Assembly: GCF_022347725.1 (NCBI RefSeq) | Contig: NZ_JAKRGB010000007.1 | Location: forward strand, 62,001-126,000 | Direction: 5' to 3' | Length of the DNA stretch: 64,000 nt | Source: Ruegeria sp. Ofav3-42 | GTDB lineage: Bacteria > Pseudomonadota > Alphaproteobacteria > Rhodobacterales > Rhodobacteraceae | Shown: positions 17,777-27,480 of the stretch, one piece after another | Position numbering within the stretch: the first letter of the stretch is position 1 | How the letters are laid out: every line of letters begins with the position of its first letter | The notes under the pieces: generated by a model | What the model was told of the DNA's origin: nothing | The model's database searches: none | Seen by the model: only the letters and a program-made list of their open reading frames with translations | Translations under genes and position numbers: made by a program

Positions 17777-18328
17777 ATGGCGGACAGCGATTTTCCCGGA
17801 TGGCACGGGACAACGATCATTGGTGTCAAAAAGGGCGGGCAAGTCGTCATTGCCGGCGACGGGCAGGTCAGCCTGGGCCAGACCGTGATCAAAGGCACCG
17901 CACGCAAGGTGCGACGCCTGTCGCCGGGCGGGTTCGAAGTTGTCGCCGGGTTCGCCGGATCAACGGCGGATGCGTTTACCCTGTTGGAACGGCTTGAAGC
18001 CAAGCTGGAATCGACGCCGGGTCAGTTGGCCCGCGCCTCGGTTGAGCTGGCCAAGGACTGGCGCACTGACAAGTACCTGCAAAAGCTTGAGGCGATGCTG
18101 ATCGTCACCGACGGCAAAGATCTGTTGGTAATCACCGGAGCAGGGGACGTGCTGGAGCCCGAACACAACGTGGCAGCCATTGGATCAGGCGGCAACTTTG
18201 CCCTGGCTGCAGCCCGCGCAATGATGGACAGCGACAAGACGGCTGAAGAGGTCGCCCGCGAAGCCATGGCGATTGCCGCCGACATCTGCGTTTACACCAA
18301 CGGCAAGCTGACGATTGAGACGATCTAG
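17777..18328 (+). CDS. hslV: ATP-dependent protease peptidase subunit HslV
   Basis: A 183-residue proteasome-beta-type peptidase. The catalytic N-terminal Thr12 is exposed after removal of the 11-residue propeptide [11 protein letters not shown], giving [10 protein letters not shown]. Further marks are [22 protein letters not shown] and [14 protein letters not shown]. It forms the double hexamer that works with HslU to degrade unfolded regulators. The partner hslU is not adjacent: it lies 2 kb downstream beyond two minus-strand genes. The stop overlaps the convergent MFS stop by 4 bp. Confidence 0.97.
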   Translation: MADSDFPGWHGTTIIGVKKGGQVVIAGDGQVSLGQTVIKGTARKVRRLSPGGFEVVAGFAGSTADAFTLLERLEAKLESTPGQLARASVELAKDWRTDKYLQKLEAMLIVTDGKDLLVITGAGDVLEPEHNVAAIGSGGNFALAAARAMMDSDKTAEEVAREAMAIAADICVYTNGKLTIETI

Positions 18329-19566
18329 GCCAACAGGGCCGAGATCTCTTTCCCTTTCCAGCGCCGGTACATTCCAATCAGGCCCAGCACGGCCGTGAAG
18401 ATGACGATGTAGTAAGGCAGGCGGATATCGATGCTCATCAATCCGCCGCCGATCAGGGACATGACGCCACCCGCAAGGCAGAAAACGGCTGTTGTGACAC
18501 CCATGACCCAGCCCTGATCCGCCTCGCCAACGCTGGATGAAAACACGCCCAGCAGAGTCGGGTACGCGACCCCAAAGAAGAAGTAGAAGAAGAAGACAGG
18601 AACGTAACTCAGCACACCGTTCGGGCTGAAGGCGAAGGCAAAGCCGCAGATCACCATCACCACCAAAGAGGTATGGATGATCGCATGCTTGCTGAATCGC
18701 TCTTGCGCCGGTTTCACAAGGAACGTGCTGGAAAACGCCAACGCAAAGCCGATCACCACCATCGCCATGCTGCCACCAATCACGCCGTAGCCCCATGCGC
18801 TGGTCAGGAAGTTGTCGACGAACACGTAGAATGTGACGTTGGCGATCATAAACAACGCATAGACGGGTAGGATTTTCAGAACCATCGGGTGTTCGCGCAC
18901 CGCAATCAGGCTGTCGGTGACGTCGCGCGGGCGGAATACGAAAGCCGCACGTTCGGTGCGGGTGTCCTTGAAAAAGACAGTCACAAGGAAAATGGCGATC
19001 AGCACCAGAACAAACGCGCCATAAAACGGCATCTTGAGCGTGGCATAGCTGCCCAGAATCGCCGCATCGGACAGAACAGCCCCGATTATCGGGCCGCCGA
19101 CCAGACCAAAACTGACGCCGGTAATGATGTAGCCCATGTTGCGGTCACGGTCTGCGGCATCTGTGCTGCCGTCAATCATCGCTGCCTGCGCGATGGGCTG
19201 GTTGCCGGCGGTAAACCCGGTGATTGATCGGCCAAGGATCAACAGAAGCAAGCTGTTGAGATACAGCGCCACGATGGTGATGGCATAACCGGCCAAAGCC
19301 CCGCCCAGACAGACCAACAAGGCATTCTTGCGCCCGATGGAGTCGGACACCTTCGAGACGTAAACAACGCCCAGAAACCAGGACAGAAAGAAACATCCGA
19401 TCACGAGGCCATAGTAGAAATGGCGCCGTCCCATCGGCGTGGTTTCCGGCAGAAACCCGGACTTGGTTTCCATGATCAGAGAGTTGATGATGGGAAAGAC
19501 CAGCCCTTGCCCGATCAAATCCACGAAAACTACAAACAGTAATGTAATCTTGGCAATCTTCGTCAT
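18325..19566 (-). CDS. MFS transporter, 12-helix
   Basis: A 413-residue major facilitator carrier. The N-terminus ([25 protein letters not shown]) has the DxxGxGxxxP pattern of drug:H+ antiporter-like proteins, and the loop 2-3 motif appears as [13 protein letters not shown]. Twelve hydrophobic segments can be traced. The substrate is unknown. The ATG at 19566 after GGGGTG is preferred over the in-frame GTG at 19575. It lies with the DM13 gene on the strand opposite to hslV and hslU, splitting that pair. Confidence 0.88.
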   Translation of the reverse strand: MTKIAKITLLFVVFVDLIGQGLVFPIINSLIMETKSGFLPETTPMGRRHFYYGLVIGCFFLSWFLGVVYVSKVSDSIGRKNALLVCLGGALAGYAITIVALYLNSLLLLILGRSITGFTAGNQPIAQAAMIDGSTDAADRDRNMGYIITGVSFGLVGGPIIGAVLSDAAILGSYATLKMPFYGAFVLVLIAIFLVTVFFKDTRTERAAFVFRPRDVTDSLIAVREHPMVLKILPVYALFMIANVTFYVFVDNFLTSAWGYGVIGGSMAMVVIGFALAFSSTFLVKPAQERFSKHAIIHTSLVVMVICGFAFAFSPNGVLSYVPVFFFYFFFGVAYPTLLGVFSSSVGEADQGWVMGVTTAVFCLAGGVMSLIGGGLMSIDIRLPYYIVIFTAVLGLIGMYRRWKGKEISALLA

Positions 19567-19638
19567 CAAACACACCCCGGAACTGGTTCCTTCGGGTGAG
19601 TGTAACAGACAGGCGCTTTGCCACCTAACGGCTTGTCA

Positions 19639-19661
19639 GAGGCCGGAAATTTCCCGGCCTC
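19639..19661 (-). terminator. Stem-loop between the DM13 and MFS genes
   Basis: A perfect 8-bp inverted repeat, GAGGCCGG and CCGGCCTC, with a 7-base loop, lies just after the DM13 stop. No T tract follows, so it is at best a weak or factor-dependent terminator or an RNA-stabilising hairpin. Confidence 0.45.
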
Positions 19662-19682
19662 CGGGCGTCTTTCGATGTTGGG

Positions 19683-20084
19683 TTACGAAAGCGCCGCGAC
19701 GCCCAGCGGAACGCCGGCAACTTCGCACCAGATGTAAACTTCGTTGTAGCCCGAGATATCCATGGTCGGCGGTACTGCATACTGCTGCTTACCTTTAAGG
19801 TTCAGCAGCGCGCCCAGCTTGGAGTTGGGATCGTAGGTGCCGTCCTTGCCGAAGGCCACGCGCGGGTCAGGGCCATTGTCCAGCGAAAAGTCCTCGCCCA
19901 ACTCGACTATGTAGCGTTCGCCATCCTTGACCACTTTGACCGAACCGGTGGTCACGTGCTTCGAGCGGCCCTCAAATGTGCCCTTTTTCTTGGCACCGCC
20001 GGCCACGGCGACATTGGCGCTGACCAGGGTCAGGGCCGCGCCGGTGGCGGCCGCATTCAAAAAGAGCGAACGACGAGTCATCAT
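19683..20084 (-). CDS. Tat-exported DM13-domain protein
   Basis: A 133-residue protein with a twin-arginine signal (MTRRSLFLNAAATGAALTLVSANVAVA; cleavage likely after AVA) and a mature domain of about 105 residues with DM13 features: GTFEGRSKHVTTGSVKVV, YIVELGEDFSLDNGPDPRVAF, and the C-terminal YNEVYIWCEVAGVPLGVA with the single family cysteine. DM13 domains are predicted to take part in extracellular redox or electron-transfer chemistry around a conserved Cys. Tat export suggests folding or cofactor insertion before secretion. GGGAG is 9 bases before the first of two adjacent ATGs. Confidence 0.83.
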   Translation of the reverse strand: MMTRRSLFLNAAATGAALTLVSANVAVAGGAKKKGTFEGRSKHVTTGSVKVVKDGERYIVELGEDFSLDNGPDPRVAFGKDGTYDPNSKLGALLNLKGKQQYAVPPTMDISGYNEVYIWCEVAGVPLGVAALS

Positions 20085-20283
20085 GATTTGGGTCTCCCAT
20101 TAAACTGTGCAGGCAAATTTGCCCGTCGACGCTCACCATGCAGCATGGAACCCTAAACTGGCGATTCACATCACCACGATTTTCCGTGTGCAGACCGTGT
20201 GTTGGCGTGAGTTTTTTGTGATCGGGTTGTGTTTTTGCTCGGTATGATTAGGTTCCGCTGCGAAACAGACGGATAGATTAGAC

Positions 20284-21591
20284 ATGACCGACCTGACCCC
20301 GCGCGAGATCGTCTCGGAACTGGATCGCTTTATCATCGGGCAGAAAGACGCCAAGCGCGCCGTGGCCGTGGCGCTGCGCAACCGCTGGCGGCGCAAGCAG
20401 CTGGCCGACGACATCCGGGACGAGGTCTATCCCAAGAATATCCTGATGATCGGCCCCACCGGCGTCGGCAAGACCGAGATCAGCCGCCGTCTGGCCAAGC
20501 TGGCCCGCGCGCCGTTTATCAAGGTCGAGGCCACCAAGTTCACCGAGGTCGGCTATGTCGGGCGTGACGTTGAACAGATCGTGCGCGATCTGGCGGATGC
20601 CGCGATCCTGCAGACCCGCGAATTCATGCGTGATGACGTTAAAGCCAAAGCCCATCAAGCCGCCGAAGATCGCGTGATTGAGGCTATCGCCGGCACCGAC
20701 GCCCGTGATGGCACCCGCGAGATGTTCCGCAAAAAGCTGAAAGCGGGTGAGCTGGATGACACGGTGATCGAGCTGGAGCTGTCTGACACCTCGAACCCGA
20801 TGCCGATGTTCGACATTCCCGGACAGCCGGGCAGCCAGATGGGCATGATGAATCTGGGCGATATCTTCGGCAAGGCCTTTGGCGGGCGTACCGTCAAACG
20901 CAAAATGACCGTCGCCGAAAGCTATGAGGCCCTGATCGGCGAAGAGGCCGACAAGCTGCTGGATGATGAGATCGTTAACCGTGTTGCTCTGGAATCGGTC
21001 GAACAGAACGGCATCGTTTTTCTGGATGAGATCGACAAGGTCTGTGCCCGCTCGGACGCGCGCGGTGGCGATGTCAGCAGGGAAGGGGTGCAGCGCGACC
21101 TGCTGCCCCTGATCGAGGGCACGACCGTTTCCACCAAGCACGGCCCGGTCAAAACCGACCACATCCTGTTCATTGCGTCCGGTGCGTTCCACATCGCCAA
21201 ACCCTCGGACCTGTTGCCGGAACTTCAGGGCCGTCTGCCGATCCGCGTTGAACTGCGCGCGCTGACTGAAGAGGACTTTGTGCGCATCCTGACTGAAACC
21301 GACAACGCCCTGACCCTTCAGTATACGGCTCTGATGGGGACTGAAGAGGTCACTGTCAGCTTTACCGAAGACGGGATCGCCGCCCTGGCGCGCATCGCGG
21401 CGGACGTGAACCAGAGCGTGGAAAATATCGGGGCGCGGCGTCTCTATACGGTGATGGAGCGCGTTTTTGAGGATCTGTCCTTTGTTGCCCCCGACAAAGC
21501 CGGGACCTCAATTACGGTCGATGCGCAGTTCGTGAACGACAATCTCGGCGAGCTGACTAAGTCGACAGACCTCAGCCGTTACGTTTTGTAA
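20284..21591 (+). CDS. hslU: ATP-dependent protease ATPase subunit HslU
   Basis: A 435-residue AAA+ unfoldase. It opens [20 protein letters not shown], with the Walker [11 protein letters not shown] near residues 56-65, the pore motif GYVGRDVE, Walker [11 protein letters not shown], sensor region [22 protein letters not shown], and a C-terminus ending LSRYVL, the tail that docks into HslV. All working parts are present. It has its own upstream region (20085-20283) since hslV is 2 kb away. Confidence 0.98.
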   Translation: MTDLTPREIVSELDRFIIGQKDAKRAVAVALRNRWRRKQLADDIRDEVYPKNILMIGPTGVGKTEISRRLAKLARAPFIKVEATKFTEVGYVGRDVEQIVRDLADAAILQTREFMRDDVKAKAHQAAEDRVIEAIAGTDARDGTREMFRKKLKAGELDDTVIELELSDTSNPMPMFDIPGQPGSQMGMMNLGDIFGKAFGGRTVKRKMTVAESYEALIGEEADKLLDDEIVNRVALESVEQNGIVFLDEIDKVCARSDARGGDVSREGVQRDLLPLIEGTTVSTKHGPVKTDHILFIASGAFHIAKPSDLLPELQGRLPIRVELRALTEEDFVRILTETDNALTLQYTALMGTEEVTVSFTEDGIAALARIAADVNQSVENIGARRLYTVMERVFEDLSFVAPDKAGTSITVDAQFVNDNLGELTKSTDLSRYVL

Positions 21592-21689
21592 CACGGCCAG
21601 CCGGTTTTTGCCGTTTTTTCCGCCTCGTGTCGCTGGACGCGGGGCGAGAATTCATTAGCGTAGGCGCAATTCACCCTGAGGGCTGGCCC

Positions 21690-22790
21690 GTGCTGCGCTA
21701 TCTGATCATTTTACTTTTTTCCTTTTCGCTTAGCGCCTGTGTCGATCGCACGGTGACCGAGATCGTTCCGTCAGCCGCGACTGTCGGAACGCCTGAAAAG
21801 ATATTCGTAAGCACGACCCGAGCGCACGAAGCAGATGGTTCCTTTGGGTTTCGCCGGGGGGAAACGCTGAAGTTTCTGGAAACTACCGTATCGATCCCAC
21901 CAACGCACACGCCGGGTACGCTGAAATTTTCCTATGCGAACCCCAACCCGCAGAAAGAGTTCGTTCTGGCAAATGTGACCGAACTGGACGGAGTACAGGG
22001 GCTACGCGAACATCTGCGCGGTCAGGATGACGTCACGATCTTTGTGCACGGTTACAACTCGACCCAGACTGAAACGATTTTTCGCGCAGCACAGCTGACC
22101 CATGACATTGGTCTTCCCGGATCCACGCTGGTCTATTCCTGGCCCAGCCGAGCGACGGGTTATGGGTATGCCTATGATCTGGACAGCATGTTGTTCGCCC
22201 GCGACGGGCTGGAGCGAACCATCCGAGATCTGAAAGCCATGGGGGTCAAACGCGTCATTCTGGTCGCCCATTCCATGGGTGGCGCCCTGTCAATGGAGAT
22301 GATGCGACAAGCTGAACTGCAGGAGCCCGGATGGTCCAATCGAAATATCGAAGGGGTCGTCTTGATTTCCCCCGATCTGGATGTCGATCTGTTCCGATCG
22401 CAGATGAGGCGGATCAAGAATCCGCCCGATCCATTCGTTGTGATGGTTTCGCAAAAGGACAAAATCCTGAACATCTCGGCCCGCCTTCGCGGAACGGATG
22501 AAGGTGAGCGGCTGGGCAATATCAGCTCGATCGAGACCCTTGAAGAGTTCCCGATCAACGTCATTGATACCACCGCCTTCAGCAGCGATGCACAGTCTTC
22601 GCATTTCGTTGCCGCCACGTCTCCCGCGCTGTTGGCGATCCTCAGCTCGGTCCGGCGCGTCAGCAACACGTTTGGGCCTGATGAGCGGCCAGGCATCGAT
22701 ATTCTGGTTCCCCCAAGCCAACGCAACCCCGACGGTGCAACCGAAATTATTCTAACTGAAACAGGGCAGGCGCAGGTCACGACCCCGTGA
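21690..22790 (+). CDS. DUF900 alpha/beta-hydrolase lipoprotein
   Basis: A 366-residue protein starting at GTG 21690 (MLRYLIILLFSFSLSACVDR) with a lipobox LSAC, lipidated Cys17. GAGGG is 7 bases upstream; the longer frame from 21627 lacks the signal at its N-terminus. The hydrolase domain (about residues 110-300) has VFVHGYN-type FVHGYNSTQTETIFRAAQ, the nucleophile elbow VAHSMGG and a late His in SSHFVAAT. DUF900 members are esterase-like with unknown substrates. The stop overlaps the next MFS gene (GTGA), so they are coupled. Confidence 0.85.
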   Translation: MLRYLIILLFSFSLSACVDRTVTEIVPSAATVGTPEKIFVSTTRAHEADGSFGFRRGETLKFLETTVSIPPTHTPGTLKFSYANPNPQKEFVLANVTELDGVQGLREHLRGQDDVTIFVHGYNSTQTETIFRAAQLTHDIGLPGSTLVYSWPSRATGYGYAYDLDSMLFARDGLERTIRDLKAMGVKRVILVAHSMGGALSMEMMRQAELQEPGWSNRNIEGVVLISPDLDVDLFRSQMRRIKNPPDPFVVMVSQKDKILNISARLRGTDEGERLGNISSIETLEEFPINVIDTTAFSSDAQSSHFVAATSPALLAILSSVRRVSNTFGPDERPGIDILVPPSQRNPDGATEIILTETGQAQVTTP

Positions 22791-24007
22791 CACGGTTCAG
22801 TCTGCGTCAGTATCTAAGGGACAACGCGACCTGGCTGAGCGCGGGAGTTCTGTTGACCTTTCTGTCCAGCTTTGGACAGACCTTTTTCATCTCGGTCTTT
22901 GCTGGGAACATCCGCGCAGAGTTTGGCCTTGGGCACGGGGCGTGGGGCGGTCTCTATTCGTTGGGCACCACTGTATCTGCCGTGGTGATGATATGGGCTG
23001 GCGGGCTGACGGATATCTTCCGCGTCCGAGTATTGGGGCCTGTGGTCCTGGCCGGTTTGGCACTGGCGGCGCTTGCGATGGCTGTGAACAGCTGGCTCAT
23101 CCTGTTGCCGCTGGTGGTTTTCTTGTTGCGTCTTTTCGGTCAGGGGATGAGCATCCACCTCGCTCAGGTCGCCATGGCGCGGTGGTTCACCGTCACGCGC
23201 GGCAAGGCGCTGTCGATTGCCTCGGTCGGTTATGCGATAGGCGAGGCGCTGCTGCCGCTCGCATTCGTGGCCGCAATGGCCTTGTTGGACTGGCGCTGGC
23301 TTTGGGTGGTTTCAGCGGTGATAGTATTGATGGGAATACCGGTTCTGACACGTCTTTTGCGTCAGGAACGCACACCGCAGAGTCTGGCCAGCGAATACTC
23401 GGCAACCGGTATGATGGGTCGCCATTGGACCCGAAAGGAGACACTGTGTCATCCGCTGTTCTGGTTCATGGCTCCGGCGTTGCTGGGTCCGTCGGCATTT
23501 ATCACCGCGTTTTTCTTCCAACAGGTGCATCTGGCCGAGGTGAAAGGTTGGCAGCATATTGATCTGGTGGCGCTGTTTCCGGTCTACACCGGCGTATCGC
23601 TGATATCGATGTTTGCGGCCGGTTGGGCGCTGGACAAATGGGGCACAGCACGGTTGATGCCCTATTACCAAATCCCGATTGCGATTGGCTTTGTCATTGC
23701 GGGAATGACGAGTTCAATCGCAGGGGCCATGATCGCGATGGCCTTTCTGGGCCTCACCGTGGGGGCCAACAACACCTTGCCCAGCGCCTTTTGGGCCGAG
23801 TTTTATGGCACCAGACATATTGGGTCCATCAAGGCGATGGCTACGGCTGTCATGGTTCTGGGATCGGCCATCGGCCCCGGTCTGACCGGCGTTCTTCTCG
23901 ATGCTGGTATCTCGCTGGACGCACAGTTCCTGTGGATCGGAGGGTTCTTTATCCTCGTTTGCCTCTCAGCAAAAATCGGAATTTTACGGGCAGAGCGCTC
24001 GTTTTAA
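22787..24007 (+). CDS. MFS transporter, second
   Basis: A 406-residue 12-helix major facilitator protein starting at GTG 22787, coupled to the DUF900 lipoprotein. It has GGLTDIFRVRVLGPVVLAG at loop 2-3 and the GQGMSIHLAQVAMARWFTVTRGKALS helix 4-5 region seen in monocarboxylate/oxalate-type (OFA-like) carriers. The substrate is unknown. The pair could release and import an ester-derived acid (inference). Its stop overlaps the convergent Smr gene stop by 4 bp. Confidence 0.85.
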   Translation: MTRFSLRQYLRDNATWLSAGVLLTFLSSFGQTFFISVFAGNIRAEFGLGHGAWGGLYSLGTTVSAVVMIWAGGLTDIFRVRVLGPVVLAGLALAALAMAVNSWLILLPLVVFLLRLFGQGMSIHLAQVAMARWFTVTRGKALSIASVGYAIGEALLPLAFVAAMALLDWRWLWVVSAVIVLMGIPVLTRLLRQERTPQSLASEYSATGMMGRHWTRKETLCHPLFWFMAPALLGPSAFITAFFFQQVHLAEVKGWQHIDLVALFPVYTGVSLISMFAAGWALDKWGTARLMPYYQIPIAIGFVIAGMTSSIAGAMIAMAFLGLTVGANNTLPSAFWAEFYGTRHIGSIKAMATAVMVLGSAIGPGLTGVLLDAGISLDAQFLWIGGFFILVCLSAKIGILRAERSF

Positions 24008-24591
24008 CGCGTACGTCGCAAGTAGACGTAGTAGGCCCCGTCGCCACCGTGGCTGATATGGGCCGGTGCCACTTGGAGTACGGCCTGCGCCAATGGCGGA
24101 AGAGTCAGCCATTGCGGCACCTGATTGCGTAGCACCCCGCGCGGCGTCGGGATGGGGCCGGGTTCGTCCCGATCCTTGCCCTTGCCGGTGACAACTAGAA
24201 CTAGGCGCTTGCCAGATGCCTGCGCAGACAGAATAAACCGGATCAACGCCGGATGCGCGGTGTCCACGCGCATGCCATGCAGATCCAGTTTGCCCTCTGG
24301 CTTGATCTTGCCCCGCTTCATACGGCCAAACGCCTTGGTGTCCATCTGCACGGGGCTGGCCCGCAAACTGTCTCCAATCGTCGGCTTTAAGGCATGCCGC
24401 GCTGGTTTGCCTGCTGCGGTTTGCCCGACCTCGAATGCTTCAAATCGTGGCTTTGGAGTTTTGGTCGGCTTCGGTTTCGGCAATGTAGCTGGATGAACCG
24501 ATTGCGGGATTTCCGGGTGCATACGCTCAGCCTGTTTGGCGACCTTGCGCCACAGCTCGATCTCTTCTGCCGTTAGTTTTCGCCGGGACAT
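24004..24591 (-). CDS. Smr-domain protein
   Basis: A 195-residue protein with a basic, Pro/Lys-rich N-terminal half (residues ~1-95) and a C-terminal Smr domain: LDLHGMRVDTAHPALIRFI, VLVVTGKGKDRD and GVLRNQVPQWL. The LDLHG and TGKG motifs are the hallmark of Smr nicking endonuclease/RNase domains as in MutS2 and YdaL. Its start overlaps the mltA stop at ATGA, so the order tim44-like, mltA, smr forms one operon on the minus strand. Confidence 0.9.
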   Translation of the reverse strand: MSRRKLTAEEIELWRKVAKQAERMHPEIPQSVHPATLPKPKPTKTPKPRFEAFEVGQTAAGKPARHALKPTIGDSLRASPVQMDTKAFGRMKRGKIKPEGKLDLHGMRVDTAHPALIRFILSAQASGKRLVLVVTGKGKDRDEPGPIPTPRGVLRNQVPQWLTLPPLAQAVLQVAPAHISHGGDGAYYVYLRRTR

Positions 24592-25625
24592 CAGAATTCA
24601 TCCGGTAACAGGGCATAGGCCCGCTGGATCGGAAGCAGCAGAACCATCCGGCCCGGATCCTTCAGGCGGCCTGCGGCCTGACCGGCCTCATCGCCGGTGC
24701 CAAAGAAGATATCAGCACGCTGCGCGCCCTTGATGGCCGCACCCGTATCCTGCGCGATCATCAGCCGACGCAACGGGGCCTTGCCGTCCTTTTCCACCCA
24801 AACCGGGGCACCCAGCGGCGTATACGCCGGATCAGCCGCAATGCTACGCATCGTGGTCACTGACCGATTCATGGCCCCAAGCGGCCCAAATTCGGGCGCG
24901 ACACGCGAGACTTCGCGAAAGAACACATATGAGGGGTTGTGGAACAACAGCTCGGCCCCGGCCTCGGGGTTCTTGCGCACCCAGGCGCGGATCATCTGGG
25001 CACTGACCTCATGCGCACCCAACGCGCCCTGACGGATTAGTTCGGCACCAATCGAACGGTAAGGATGACCATTCGCACCGCCATAACCGACGCGCAACGC
25101 GCTGCCGTCTGGCAAGCGGACACGGCCCGAGCCCTGAATTTGCAGAAAGAACAGCTCGACCGGATCATCGACCCAGGCAATCTCAAGCCCGCGTCCCTGC
25201 ATGGTGTCCCCGGTCAGGATCTCGCGACGGCTCAGCCATGGACCAGCTTCACGCGCCTCGGGTGGCATTTTGTAGATCGGGTATTTGAAACGATCCGTCC
25301 GTGTTTTTGACCCGTCCAGTTCAGGTTCGAAATAACCGGTGAACAGCGCCTTTTCACCGTCCTCTACCAGAACCGGTCGAAAGAACAGCTCAAAGAAGGA
25401 CCGGGCGGCGTCTGCCTCATAGGTCTGGGCAACGCCACACAACGCTTGCCAGTCCGGATCATCCAGATCACCGCAGGTATTCAAAAAAACCGAAAGGGCC
25501 GCCCCGTGATCGTCGGCAGCCCATCCATCCAGATCGACAAAAGAAAGAATTGATCGCGTCGGTTCAGCGCTGGCGGCAGTGGTCATAGCTGCCACCAGAA
25601 ATAGCGACCTGAGCGCGCCAATCAT
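24591..25625 (-). CDS. mltA: Membrane-bound lytic murein transglycosylase A
   Basis: A 344-residue peptidoglycan lytic transglycosylase. The signal peptide MIGALRSLFLVAAMTTAASAEP precedes the MltA domain (FTGYFEPELDGSKT near residue 97) and the 3D domain with the catalytic Asp in IAQDTGAAIKGAQRADIFFGTG. It cleaves MurNAc-GlcNAc bonds to make 1,6-anhydro products, which links it to the AmgK/MurU recycling genes elsewhere in the window. No lipobox is evident, so it may be periplasmic and soluble. Coupled at both ends by overlaps. Confidence 0.93.
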   Translation of the reverse strand: MIGALRSLFLVAAMTTAASAEPTRSILSFVDLDGWAADDHGAALSVFLNTCGDLDDPDWQALCGVAQTYEADAARSFFELFFRPVLVEDGEKALFTGYFEPELDGSKTRTDRFKYPIYKMPPEAREAGPWLSRREILTGDTMQGRGLEIAWVDDPVELFFLQIQGSGRVRLPDGSALRVGYGGANGHPYRSIGAELIRQGALGAHEVSAQMIRAWVRKNPEAGAELLFHNPSYVFFREVSRVAPEFGPLGAMNRSVTTMRSIAADPAYTPLGAPVWVEKDGKAPLRRLMIAQDTGAAIKGAQRADIFFGTGDEAGQAAGRLKDPGRMVLLLPIQRAYALLPDEF

Positions 25626-26281
25626 GCGTCCGTGGCAACAAGCAGCCAGTTCGGATCATCAGAGCCCATCACTCGGGCAAAGGTCCAGCTGTCCTTTTGG
25701 CGTTTGACGGTGTTCGGGTTGCCTTCGATGATGTCGCCACCACGATCACGTACAACCGAGGTCAGCTCACCCACAAACTTCATGGTGATCTCGGCCTGGT
25801 TGGTGTCCTTGTCGAACTTCGCATCGGCCAGCGTGGTTTCACGCACACCGATGAACTCGGCCTCGATTGTCAGACCCTGATCTTCGCGGGCCGCAACGAC
25901 CGAGACAAATGTGTCGAACACTTCTTCGGACAGGAAGGGCTGGATTTCGTCCAGATTGCCCTTTTCGAACCCCATGACGATCATCTCATAGGCACCGCGC
26001 GCACCCTGCACGAACTCTGTGACCGAGAAACTGGGTTCAACCCGCTTCATCGCGGCCAGCGTTTGTGCCTGCTCGCTGTCTTCAGCAACATGGTCTGTGA
26101 TGTCATGATCCGGGCCGCCCTCGATCACTTCGAACCCGCGACGAGACTTGCTCGTGTCGGGTTGCTGCTCAACGGGGGGCTTCTCAAAGCCCTCACGCGT
26201 ACCCAGCACGCTTTTCAGGCGCAGGATCAGGAAAACGGCAATTCCGGCCAGGACCAGCAACTGGATCATCGGTTCGTTCAT
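25622..26281 (-). CDS. Tim44/TimA-family inner-membrane protein
   Basis: A 219-residue protein with one N-terminal transmembrane helix (IQLLVLAGIAVFLILRL), a variable polar linker (~30-80), and a C-terminal Tim44-like domain (FVQGARGAYEMIVMGFEKGNLDEIQPFL to NWLLVATDA). In alphaproteobacteria such proteins are homologous to the mitochondrial import factor Tim44; Caulobacter TimA is membrane-bound. The cluster next to secB and mltA is conserved in this clade. First gene of the tim44-mltA-smr operon, divergent from fxsA. Confidence 0.87.
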   Translation of the reverse strand: MNEPMIQLLVLAGIAVFLILRLKSVLGTREGFEKPPVEQQPDTSKSRRGFEVIEGGPDHDITDHVAEDSEQAQTLAAMKRVEPSFSVTEFVQGARGAYEMIVMGFEKGNLDEIQPFLSEEVFDTFVSVVAAREDQGLTIEAEFIGVRETTLADAKFDKDTNQAEITMKFVGELTSVVRDRGGDIIEGNPNTVKRQKDSWTFARVMGSDDPNWLLVATDA

Positions 26282-26388
26282 TTCATCCTCTTTTCAGACC
26301 GCGACTTTGTATACGCAGCCTCTTGCCACTATGTAGGTGACAGTTCGTGGCAAGTCCACAGCCCGGCCTATGGTAAAGGATAACGCAA

Positions 26389-26889
26389 ATGTATCTGTTC
26401 TTGGCATTTTTATTGGTGCCCATCATTGAGATCGCCCTGTTCATACAGGTTGGCGGCCTGATCGGCCTGTGGCCAACGCTGGCGATCGTAGTCCTGACAG
26501 CCGTCATCGGCACTGTTTTGGTCAGGACACAAGGTCGCATGGCACTGGCCAATCTGCAGCGATCCTTTGCCGAACTGGACGATCCGACCGAGCCACTGGC
26601 TCATGGCGCGATGATCCTGCTGTCCGGAGTTTTGCTGCTGACACCGGGGTTCTTCACCGATGCTGTTGGTTTTGCGCTGCTTATTCCCGGTGTTCGGGTG
26701 GCTGTTTTCCGCTATCTGAAATCCAAGGCCACCATCACGCACTTTCAGATGGGCACCGGGGCGCAGTTTCGCACTGGTCCTGCCCAGTATGATCAGGATG
26801 ACGTGATCGACGGCGAATTCACCGAAGTTCGCCCGCGTCAGAACCCCTCAAAGCCATCCAAATGGGTCGAAGGTCCGCACCAGCATTGA
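26389..26889 (+). CDS. fxsA: FxsA-family membrane protein
   Basis: A 166-residue inner-membrane protein. It starts MYLFLAFLLVPIIEIALFIQVG, the FxsA hallmark, with three or four hydrophobic segments up to about residue 115 including LLLTPGFFTDAVGFALLIPGVR. The cytosolic C-terminal tail is hydrophilic. In E. coli overproduced FxsA relieves phage T7 exclusion by F; the native role is unclear. It is preceded by AAGGA and separated from secB by 54 bp. Confidence 0.92.
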   Translation: MYLFLAFLLVPIIEIALFIQVGGLIGLWPTLAIVVLTAVIGTVLVRTQGRMALANLQRSFAELDDPTEPLAHGAMILLSGVLLLTPGFFTDAVGFALLIPGVRVAVFRYLKSKATITHFQMGTGAQFRTGPAQYDQDDVIDGEFTEVRPRQNPSKPSKWVEGPHQH

Positions 26890-26943
26890 GGTGTCGCGCC
26901 CAACTTGCTAAGCAATGGCGAATTTCATTTTCGGAGTAGATCC

Positions 26944-27441
26944 ATGGCTGACGAAAGCCCTGCAGAAAACACCGCGGCACAGGCCGCCCCGCAAATTCAG
27001 ATGCGCGTTCTGGGACAGTTCATTCGGGATTTGTCTTTCGAGAACGTAATGGCGCAAAAAGGCGTGTCGGGCGACGTTCAGCCTGAGATTGCCGTGCAGG
27101 TGAACCTGGACGCCAAGAAGCGCCCGACCGAGCATCAGTACGAAGTTGCGGTGAAATTGAACCTGACGTCCAAAGCCAAAGGCATGGAAGACGTTCTGTT
27201 CCTGTGCGAGCTGGACTATTGTGGCCTGTTCCACATTGAAGGCGTGGCGGAAGACCAACTACACCCGTTCCTGATGATCGAGTGCCCGCGCATGCTGTTC
27301 CCGTTCCTGCGCCGTATCGTCAGCGACATCACCCGTGACGGTGGCTTCCCGCCGGTCAATCTCGACAACATCGACTTTGTTGCACTGTACCGCAACGAAC
27401 TAATGCGCCGTCAGGCCGAAGCTCAGAAAACCGAAGCTTAA
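26944..27441 (+). CDS. secB: Protein-export chaperone SecB
   Basis: A 165-residue SecB. The acidic N-terminus (MADESPAENTAAQAAPQIQ) leads into RVLGQFIRDLSFENV, then VQVNLDAKKRP and FHIEGVAEDQLHPFLMIECPRMLFPFLRRIVSDITRDGGFPPVNLDNIDF, shown here only as separate landmarks of the family core. It keeps preproteins unfolded and hands them to SecA as a tetramer. The start at 26944 follows GGAGTAGATCC. Location between fxsA and dnaQ near the origin is typical for alphaproteobacteria. Confidence 0.96.
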   Translation: MADESPAENTAAQAAPQIQMRVLGQFIRDLSFENVMAQKGVSGDVQPEIAVQVNLDAKKRPTEHQYEVAVKLNLTSKAKGMEDVLFLCELDYCGLFHIEGVAEDQLHPFLMIECPRMLFPFLRRIVSDITRDGGFPPVNLDNIDFVALYRNELMRRQAEAQKTEA

Positions 27442-27449
27442 TTGGTTAC

Positions 27450-27480
27450 ACCCGCGCCGGGCAGGGGCTCAGGCGCGGGT
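27450..27480. terminator. GC-rich hairpin between convergent secB and dnaQ
   Basis: A 9-bp perfect inverted repeat, ACCCGCGCC and GGCGCGGGT, around a 13-base loop covers the dnaQ stop. There is no T tract on either strand, so a bidirectional terminator function is only probable. Confidence 0.5.

Noticed and set aside
20278..21192. Long open frame antisense to hslU
   Set aside because: High-GC third-position bias leaves the opposite strand of real genes open; the protein has no family features and hslU is certain.
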